From the NCBI GenBank assembly GCA_017649745.1, contig JAGCGE010000128.1:1-14370 (forward strand): DNA of 14,370 nucleotides, in the 5' to 3' direction. This document shows positions 6,789-12,398 of this stretch, piece after piece. The position numbers were made by a program, and so were the translations under genes. The notes beneath the pieces are model-generated. The model was not told the origin of the DNA. It saw only the letters and a program-made list of their open reading frames with translations, and made no database searches. How positions within the stretch are numbered: the first letter of the stretch is position 1; each line of letters starts with the position of its first letter. Origin of the DNA: Clostridiales bacterium. Lineage in GTDB: Bacteria > Bacillota_A > Clostridia > Saccharofermentanales > Saccharofermentanaceae.

Positions 6789-7400
6789 TCATTCGAGGAA
6801 GTCAAGCTTCTCGCTGATGCGCTCTACGACAGGTCCTTTTCGCTCCTGGAAAAGAGCCTTGTTCTCGTCGATCAGGTTGTTGCCGTATGAGTCGATGGAT
6901 ACGATCAATGGACCGAACTTCACGCCTTCGAGTATCCATGCTGCTTCAGGCATTCCAAGGTCGAGCCACTCAACGCCTTTAACTTCTGTAACTTCCTCAG
7001 CTGCGATGATAGCGCATCCGCCAGGGAAGATAGTATGAACCGCGCAGTTATCGACGCAGCCCTTAGTTGTCTTAGGACCCATTCCGCCTTTACCGATGAT
7101 GATCTTAACACCTGTCTCTGCAAGGAACTCAGCCTCGCAAGCTTCCATACGCATTGAGGTAGTAGGACCAACTGCAACGAGCTTATAAGATCCGTCATCG
7201 TTCTTCTTCATGATAGGGCCAGCGTGGAAGATAGCCTTACCGCTGATGTCGAGAGGGAATTCCTTGCCCTGCTTAACTACACGACGGTGAACATCGTCTC
7301 TTCCCGTTACGATCGTACCTGTGACAAAGATAACGTCGCCGGCCTTGAGTTTTTTGATGTCGCTGTCGCTTACAGGCATCGTCAATTCATATGTGCTCAT
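6789..7400 (-). CDS. Class I fumarase / L(+)-tartrate dehydratase, beta subunit
   Basis: The C-terminal-type subunit (203 residues) of a two-subunit, 4Fe-4S-dependent hydro-lyase that adds or removes water between fumarate and malate, or dehydrates tartrate. Family motifs are visible: GRDDVHRR at 33-40, GKAIFHAGP at 54-62, GPTTSMRM at 78-85, IGKGGM at 102-107 and PEAAWILEGVKFGPL at 151-165. The ATG at 7400 overlaps the alpha-subunit stop as ATGA, and AAGGAG stands 9-10 bases before it. An in-frame extension to 7481 exists but runs through the alpha gene in another frame and has no support. The substrate (fumarate or tartrate) cannot be decided here; an anaerobe with no other fumarase in view makes fumarate a fair guess. 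Confidence 0.92.
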   Translation of the reverse strand: MSTYELTMPVSDSDIKKLKAGDVIFVTGTIVTGRDDVHRRVVKQGKEFPLDISGKAIFHAGPIMKKNDDGSYKLVAVGPTTSMRMEACEAEFLAETGVKIIIGKGGMGPKTTKGCVDNCAVHTIFPGGCAIIAAEEVTEVKGVEWLDLGMPEAAWILEGVKFGPLIVSIDSYGNNLIDENKALFQERKGPVVERISEKLDFLE

Positions 7401-8287
7401 AACGTTACTCCTTTGTGTGTGAAGAATTCGTAGGAGAGATCTTCTCCGATCTTGATGCCTGCGCGGCGGTGTGCCCAGCAAGCAGTATTCATGCCGACTG
7501 CGATAGTAGCAGGGTGACGTGCAGCCTGCTCGATATTAACGCCCATAACGGAGAGCTTACCTCTAAGTCCGCCAGGTCCAAGGCCGATCTCATTGAGACC
7601 CTTCTCGATCTCTTCTTCCATCATAGCCGCACGCGGATTCTCGTTGTGAGATCCGACAGGGCGGAGGAGTGCCTTTTTCGAGAGCTTGGCAGCAACTTCA
7701 GCCGAGCCTGTGATACCGATACCTACAAGGCAAGGAGGACAAGCGTTTACGCCGTATGTTGTCATCTGATCGAAAACAGCCTTTACAACGCCCTCGTAGC
7801 CCTCAAGAGGCATGAGCACCTTCGCAAATCCAGGAAGGCTGCATCCGCCGCCTGCCATGTAAAGATATACTTCGATGTCGGAGCTGCCAGGTACGAGATC
7901 CCAGTCGATCCAAGGGATCCTGTGACCTACGTTGTTGCCTGTATTCTTCTCATCGAAAACTTCGACCGCGTTATGACGGAGCGGTGCATCGACAGTTGCC
8001 TTAAGGACAGCTGCCTTGAGGATGTCTGCAAGGTCATCCATATATGGGAACTTAGTTCCTACTTTAACGAAGAACTGAATAACGCCCGTATCCTGACAAC
8101 ATGGTCTCTTAAGTTCGTCAGCGAGTTTAAGATTCTCGAACATCGCATCGTAGATAGTCGGTGCGAAACCTTCATTCTCGATCTCTTTCATTTCCTTAAG
8201 CCTCTTGATTACGTCATCCGGCAAGTGTGAACTCGCGTAGCAGATGAACGAGGAAAGAAGAGAGATCAGTTCTTCTTTTTTATCCAT
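7397..8287 (-). CDS. Class I fumarase / L(+)-tartrate dehydratase, alpha subunit
   Basis: The catalytic, Fe-S-carrying subunit (296 residues). Likely cluster ligands are Cys64 in CCQDTG, Cys183 in NACPPC and Cys270 in TACWAHRR. Their spacings, 119 and 87 residues, equal those between C71, C190 and C277 of E. coli TtdA as I recall them. Other family motifs are the glycine-rich GGGCSLPG at 146-153 and VGIGITGSAE at 188-197. Extra cysteines next to the ligands (63, 149, 186) are not needed for the cluster. The cluster would make the enzyme oxygen-sensitive, which fits an anaerobe. The ATG at 8287 has AAGGTGG upstream. This is the first gene of a three-gene operon with the beta subunit and a HAD phosphatase. 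Long open frames opposite it are shadows. Confidence 0.93.
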   Translation of the reverse strand: MDKKEELISLLSSFICYASSHLPDDVIKRLKEMKEIENEGFAPTIYDAMFENLKLADELKRPCCQDTGVIQFFVKVGTKFPYMDDLADILKAAVLKATVDAPLRHNAVEVFDEKNTGNNVGHRIPWIDWDLVPGSSDIEVYLYMAGGGCSLPGFAKVLMPLEGYEGVVKAVFDQMTTYGVNACPPCLVGIGITGSAEVAAKLSKKALLRPVGSHNENPRAAMMEEEIEKGLNEIGLGPGGLRGKLSVMGVNIEQAARHPATIAVGMNTACWAHRRAGIKIGEDLSYEFFTHKGVTL

Positions 8288-8322
8288 AGATCAATTCCAC
8301 CTTTTCTTTAATAACATGAAGC

Positions 8323-8351
8323 ATTATACACTAAAGGCAATAAGATGTTGA
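8323..8351 (-). promoter_or_regulatory. Putative promoter of the fumarase/tartrate dehydratase operon
   Basis: On the minus strand a perfect TATAAT (8328-8323) lies 17 bases from TCAACA (8351-8346), a 4-of-6 match to the -35 consensus. The predicted start is near 8316, about 30 bases before the ATG at 8287. Its -35 overlaps the -35 of the divergent hydrolase promoter. Confidence 0.5.
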
Positions 8352-8376
8352 CTTATTCTTATATTTTGTGCATATT
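8348..8376 (+). promoter_or_regulatory. Putative promoter of the hydrolase-glycosyltransferase operon
   Basis: TTGACT (8348-8353) and CATATT (8371-8376) are 17 bases apart. The -35 is a 5-of-6 match and the -10 a 4-of-6 match. It is placed back to back with the minus-strand promoter, sharing bases 8348-8351. Confidence 0.4.
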
Positions 8377-8411
8377 GTCTCTTAACTGAACTTTAATCCG
8401 GAGGTGCTCTA

Positions 8412-9320
8412 GTGGGCGGTATCAAGAAGATCGTCGTCGAGAGGACGCGTAAGAACTTCATCAAGATGTGTACTGAGGCAGACATGCCAAGGATGGCTAA
8501 AGAAGTCTATCCTGAGGACGTTCATGCCATAAGGGACCTCACATACATCGATGACGGCAACATCTTCCACAGATTCGACATCTATCTCCCTAAGGGCGTC
8601 AGTTTCGAAAACATTACGCGCAGGAGAGTTATCCTCGACATTCACGGCGGCGGATTCGTGTATGGTCTTAAGGAGATCAACATGAACTTCAACATGAACG
8701 TTGCCAAGAGAACAGGTCTTCCTGTCGTGTCGATCAACTACACGCTTGTTCCTCACGGAAGTATCACTAACATCATCAACGAGATCGTAACTGCGATCGA
8801 TCACATAAAGAAAACATACGACATCGACGAGTTTGTCCTCATGGGCGATTCAGCAGGCGGCTATCTTGCATATGCCACTTGGGCAGTCCTCGCTGACAAG
8901 GACATCCGCCACGACTTCTCGTGTTTTCACGACCCTAAGGTAAAAGTCGATTCACTGATACTCATCTGTCCTGCAGCGACAGACAGCCAGCATTATACTA
9001 AGGCTTTGCAGGAAGCATACTTCAGCGAGAATGATCACGACAGGCTCCCTGAATACGCACGTAAGCTGAGCCTCGTCACTGAGAAGTGTAAGTTTGCGCC
9101 GCCTAAGATGCTCCTTATAACGAGCGATAAGGATTCGATGCACGAGGAGACTTTGTCTTTTCGAAATGACCTTAAAGAGCTGGGGATCGAACCGATGTTT
9201 TTCGACGGTGTGACAAAGGAAGACGGCAACCCGCTGTTCCATGTGTATGTCGTAGGTCACCCGGAGTGGCCTGAAAGTGACAGGCCTTTAAGCATGATGA
9301 CTGACCTTGTGGTAAAATAA
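8412..9320 (+). CDS. Alpha/beta hydrolase, HSL-like esterase/deacetylase family
   Basis: A 302-residue cytoplasmic alpha/beta hydrolase; no signal peptide is visible. The HGGG oxyanion-hole motif is at 78-81 and the nucleophile elbow GDSAGG at 145-150, with Ser147. The acid is probably Asp241 or Asp239 in TSDKDSMHEE, and the base His277 in LFHVYVV. HGGG upstream of GDSAGG is typical of the hormone-sensitive-lipase/arylesterase branch. The true substrate is unknown. The start is GTG at 8412, supported by CCGGAGGTG a few bases before it. Two glycosyltransferases follow at 28 bases and with a 4-base overlap, so it is probably co-transcribed with them and may remove or transfer an acyl group on the same glycan or lipid. 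That role is inference. Confidence 0.88.
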   Translation: MGGIKKIVVERTRKNFIKMCTEADMPRMAKEVYPEDVHAIRDLTYIDDGNIFHRFDIYLPKGVSFENITRRRVILDIHGGGFVYGLKEINMNFNMNVAKRTGLPVVSINYTLVPHGSITNIINEIVTAIDHIKKTYDIDEFVLMGDSAGGYLAYATWAVLADKDIRHDFSCFHDPKVKVDSLILICPAATDSQHYTKALQEAYFSENDHDRLPEYARKLSLVTEKCKFAPPKMLLITSDKDSMHEETLSFRNDLKELGIEPMFFDGVTKEDGNPLFHVYVVGHPEWPESDRPLSMMTDLVVK

Positions 9321-9335
9321 AAAGTAGTCTTGTTG

Positions 9336-9351
9336 AAGGAGAATTGTCTTG
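9336..9351 (+). promoter_or_regulatory. Ribosome binding site and TTG start of the first glycosyltransferase
   Basis: AAGGAG at 9336-9341 lies 7 bases before a TTG at 9349-9351. The next residues, KIAFDAVPL, form the expected first beta strand, so the rare TTG is the likely start. Confidence 0.7.
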
Positions 9352-10503
9352 AAGATAGCTTTTGACGCGGTCCCTCTTGTAGGAAAGAATATGTCCGGTA
9401 TCGGTTGGTGTGAGGCAGGTCAGACCATGGCCGTTGTTGATCTGCACCCTGAAAACGAGTACTCCTACAACTATTTTTCGGGTAAGGACAAAGAGGGTAA
9501 GGAGAAGAGGATCAAGCGTTTTGCGGGCGATCGTATCCGCATCAACATGAATCCGTTCTCTGGAATGATCTACAGGGCAGTGACGAGTTTTATCCCGCTT
9601 TCATATTCGATGTTCTTCGGTAAGGATGCTGACATCACGCATTTCTTTAACTACATCGTGCCTCCGTTCGTTAAGGGCAAGAAGGTCGTTACAGTGTACG
9701 ACATGGTCTACAAGGCTTTCCCTGAGACGATGAGGATGAGGACTAAATATATGCTCAATATCGGACTTAAGCGTTCGATGAAAAGAGCTGACAGGATAAT
9801 CACGATCTCAGAATTCTCCAAGTCTGAGATACTTAAATATTTCCCTGAGCACGAGGCGAAGATCAGGGTCATTCCGTGCGGCGTTGACCTGAATGAATTT
9901 AAGCCTTGTGAGGATAAGGACAGGATCGCTTCAGTAAGAGCGAAGTACAAGATCGACGGCGATTATTTCCTCTATTTAGGAACGCTCGAGCCGCGTAAGA
10001 ATCTCACGAATCTTATCCTCGGTTATGAGAAGTTTATCAACTCTCTTCCTGCTGAGACTAAGGCTCCGAAGCTCGTTCTCGCAGGCGGAAGAGGCTGGCT
10101 GTTCGATAGTATTTTCGAGATGGTCAAGGAGAAAAAGTTAGAGTCATCTGTGCTCTTTACTGAGTACATCGATTCGGAGGACAGAACGCCTCTGATGTGC
10201 GGTAGCCTCGCATTCACTTTCCCTTCGATCTATGAGGGATTCGGCATGCCGCCGCTCGAAGCAATGGCATGTGGTGTTCCGGTCCTTACTTCCGATGCAG
10301 CTTCACTTCCTGAAGTAACAGGCGACAGCGCCGTCATCGTTAAGGCAGATTCCGTGGACAGCATAGGCGACGGACTTAAGAAACTTTTCGAAGATCCTGA
10401 ACTGCGCGAGAGATTAAGCCGCGAAGGACTTGAGCGCGCGAAGATGTTCACATGGGAGAATTCGGCGAAGATGCTCTACAAAGTCTATGAGGAGCTCGTA
10501 TGA
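9349..10503 (+). CDS. GT4-family glycosyltransferase (GT-B fold)
   Basis: A 384-residue retaining glycosyltransferase of the GT4 type, which moves a sugar from a nucleotide-sugar donor to a lipid- or glycan-linked acceptor at the cytoplasmic face. The N-terminal Rossmann half begins with KIAFDAVPL and the linker region has VIPCGVDLNEF at 174-184. The donor half has YLGTLEPRKN at 209-218, where the Arg/Lys contact the diphosphate. The E-x7-E motif is Glu296 and Glu304 in EGFGMPPLE. The length is normal for GT4. Donor and acceptor cannot be read from sequence. The stop overlaps the next glycosyltransferase start as ATGA, so the two are translationally coupled and probably add successive sugars to one product. 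Confidence 0.92.
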   Translation: MKIAFDAVPLVGKNMSGIGWCEAGQTMAVVDLHPENEYSYNYFSGKDKEGKEKRIKRFAGDRIRINMNPFSGMIYRAVTSFIPLSYSMFFGKDADITHFFNYIVPPFVKGKKVVTVYDMVYKAFPETMRMRTKYMLNIGLKRSMKRADRIITISEFSKSEILKYFPEHEAKIRVIPCGVDLNEFKPCEDKDRIASVRAKYKIDGDYFLYLGTLEPRKNLTNLILGYEKFINSLPAETKAPKLVLAGGRGWLFDSIFEMVKEKKLESSVLFTEYIDSEDRTPLMCGSLAFTFPSIYEGFGMPPLEAMACGVPVLTSDAASLPEVTGDSAVIVKADSVDSIGDGLKKLFEDPELRERLSREGLERAKMFTWENSAKMLYKVYEELV

Positions 10504-11615
10504 AGATCCTCGAAGTAAATAAGCTTTATTATCCGCACATCGGCGGTATCGAGAGCCTCGTTAAGCAATATTCCGAGGGACTTTCCAAGATAGAAGGAAA
10601 TGACGTAAGAGTCCTTGTCTGTCGCGACGGCAAGGGTAAGGGTTACGTCGAGACTGTGGAGGGCGTCGAGGTCACTCGTGCCAACAGCTGGGGAACCTAT
10701 TTCTCCTGTCCGCTGTCTTTCGATTTCTTCCGTAAGTTCCGTAAGATGAGCAGGGAGTCTGATGTAGTCGAGATACATACGCCGTTTCCGCTCGGAGACG
10801 CTGCGCTCCTTTTGTCCGGTTACAAGGGCAAGGTCGTTGTCGCATGGCACAGCGACGTCGTTAAGCAGAAGAAGCTCCTGTTCTTCTACAAGCCGTTCAT
10901 GAACTATCTCCTGAAGCGCGCTGACAAGATCATCGTTGCGACAAAAGGCCACATCGACGGCTCATCCTACCTCCCGAAATACAGGGACAAGTGCGAGATA
11001 ATCCCTTACGGACTTGATGTCGAATTGTACGATTCCGCACCTAAGACACCTGTCCTCACCAATAAGCTCAATAACAAGGACAACGTGAAGATCCTTTTCA
11101 CCGGCCGCCTTGTCTACTACAAAGGCGTCGATGTTCTCCTTAAGGCTTTTAAGGACGTAAAGGGCGCCGAACTCTTTATCTCCGGATCAGGAGATCTCGA
11201 AAACGAACTTAAGGCTTACTGCGCCGACAACGGCATGGAAGACCGCGTCCACTTCATGGGATTCTTATCCGATGAGGATCTTAAATCAGCCTTTGCCGAC
11301 TGCGACATGTTCGTGCTTCCTTCAGTTCAGAAGAGCGAAGCATTCGGCATCGTCCAGATCGAAGCAATGATAAACGGCAAGCCCGTAATTAATACGAACT
11401 TGCCGTCAGGTGTTCCTTATGTAAGCCTCGATAAAGTTACAGGCTTTACTGTCGAACCGTCCGATCCTGAACAGCTTAGAGACGCTATCCAGAAGCTTAC
11501 CGACGATGAAGCGCTTCGTGCTTCTTACGGTAAAGCTGCCCGCGAGCGAGTCTTATCCGAATTCAACGAGAAAGACATCATCGTCAAGCTTAACCTTGCG
11601 CTCCTCTCGCAATAA
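10500..11615 (+). CDS. GT4-family glycosyltransferase (GT-B fold), second in operon
   Basis: A 371-residue GT4 enzyme, related in fold but clearly different in sequence from its upstream neighbour. The N-terminal acceptor half starts with KILEVNKLYYPHIGGIE, whose GG at 15-16 is the usual first glycine loop. IIPYGLDVELY at 167-177 marks the domain junction and ILFTGRLVYYKGVD at 198-211 the donor diphosphate contact. The E-x7-E motif is Glu280 and Glu288 in EAFGIVQIE. The architecture resembles mannosyl- or glucosyl-transferases of exopolysaccharide and glycolipid pathways, but the sugar is not determined. It starts in a 4-base overlap with the previous gene. Its last 26 bases overlap the convergent zinc-ribbon gene, and I see no terminator in the overlap. 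Confidence 0.92.
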   Translation: MKILEVNKLYYPHIGGIESLVKQYSEGLSKIEGNDVRVLVCRDGKGKGYVETVEGVEVTRANSWGTYFSCPLSFDFFRKFRKMSRESDVVEIHTPFPLGDAALLLSGYKGKVVVAWHSDVVKQKKLLFFYKPFMNYLLKRADKIIVATKGHIDGSSYLPKYRDKCEIIPYGLDVELYDSAPKTPVLTNKLNNKDNVKILFTGRLVYYKGVDVLLKAFKDVKGAELFISGSGDLENELKAYCADNGMEDRVHFMGFLSDEDLKSAFADCDMFVLPSVQKSEAFGIVQIEAMINGKPVINTNLPSGVPYVSLDKVTGFTVEPSDPEQLRDAIQKLTDDEALRASYGKAARERVLSEFNEKDIIVKLNLALLSQ

Positions 11616-12198
11616 TCGAGAGCCAGATCATAAGAGCCATTATTGCGACACTAAGTGCGATCGGGCTCATCGGATTTACCTTACGATTATTCTTTCTGCA
11701 CACGGACATGTCGATAGAAGCGAGTATTATCGAGATCGACGCACAGAACGGAATAAACGCCAGGATAAGCGCTGCGATCGACAGTCCCTTAGTAGTGTTC
11801 GGGAAAAGACCATCCTCGAGAGTCTTGTACTTCTCTCCTGCATAAGGCTGATCGATCTTGGTATTTACGCTGTCGATCCTCATCTTCACGATCTCACCGA
11901 TATCAGAGATAACTACAAGTCTGCAATCATTATTCTTGCTGCCTCTCGCGATCTGGATATTATGAGGACCCGGAGCGAGCTTATAAGTTACTGTTGATCC
12001 GCCTGGAATCCTGTTGCTGATACGAGCATCAGGGATCGAGATCAATACAGGCTGTTGTACGCCCGTGTCTACTGAGATCGTCATGTTGTAACCTGTGTCG
12101 ATTGCAGCGGTCCTTTCTTCATGACCGCAGAATTCACAGATAATAAGTGTCTTGTCTTTGCTGTAAGTCAGCTTTGCGCCACAGCATGGGCAAATCAT
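11590..12198 (-). CDS. Zinc-ribbon membrane protein with DUF4190-like C-terminus
   Basis: A 202-residue protein of unknown function. It starts with a zinc ribbon, CPCCG at 3-7 and CEFCG at 21-25 (Cys 3, 6, 21, 24). A beta-rich middle part follows (about 35-130, with the PEGA-like stretch YKLAPGPHNIQIARG). Two membrane helices close the protein (about 138-162 and 177-197), joined by a short basic loop and resembling the hairpin of DUF4190 proteins. Such proteins probably sit in the membrane with the ribbon in the cytoplasm. The ATG at 12198 is chosen because GAGGTGAT precedes it and the CPxCG ribbon normally begins at the N-terminus; the frame extends further up to 12267 without support. It converges on, and overlaps by 26 bases, the second glycosyltransferase, and diverges from the LRR surface-protein gene. 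Confidence 0.75.
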   Translation of the reverse strand: MICPCCGAKLTYSKDKTLIICEFCGHEERTAAIDTGYNMTISVDTGVQQPVLISIPDARISNRIPGGSTVTYKLAPGPHNIQIARGSKNNDCRLVVISDIGEIVKMRIDSVNTKIDQPYAGEKYKTLEDGLFPNTTKGLSIAALILAFIPFCASISIILASIDMSVCRKNNRKVNPMSPIALSVAIMALMIWLSIIARGAQG

Positions 12199-12274
12199 AT
12201 CTATCACCTCACCATTCCTCCGTATTCTATCATCATTTCTTTTCGAAAACACTAGGACTGCTTGCAATTAAGCA

Positions 12275-12306
12275 TTCGTATTTGCAATCCCGCCTGCAAA
12301 TACGGA
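12275..12306. repeat. 10-bp perfect inverted repeat in the divergent gap
   Basis: CGTATTTGCA (12277-12286) and TGCAAATACG (12295-12304) are perfect inverted copies around an 8-base loop, with partial pairing one or two bases further out. It lies between the divergent zinc-ribbon and LRR genes, some 35 bases upstream of a TATAAT. Only four T follow it on the plus strand and none on the minus, so it is a weak terminator at best. A regulator-binding operator is the other reading. The rest of this 200-bp gap shows only ribosome sites and -10 candidates. Confidence 0.5.
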
Positions 12307-12339
12307 CTTTTGACTGTACCAAATACCTCAAGAACGTTT

Positions 12340-12345
12340 TATAAT
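12340..12345 (+). promoter_or_regulatory. Putative -10 box of the LRR protein gene
   Basis: A perfect TATAAT about 54 bases before the ATG. The nearest good -35-like TTGACT (12310-12315) is 24 bases away, too far for a normal promoter, so an activator may be needed or the -10 is fortuitous. Confidence 0.35.
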
Positions 12346-12398
12346 TATTGCGTGGGTTTATATAAAATTCCGCGCAAGCGGTCAATGGAGGGTAAAAG

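Noticed and set aside
7401..7481. Longer start for the beta subunit
   Set aside because: The extension lies in the alpha gene in another frame, is Arg-rich and unlike the family; the ATG in the ATGA overlap has a good ribosome site.
7415..8230. A 271-codon plus-strand open frame opposite the fumarase/tartrate dehydratase alpha gene
   Set aside because: It is fully antisense to a gene with conserved cluster cysteines, and no domain is recognisable in its Cys/Ser-rich translation.
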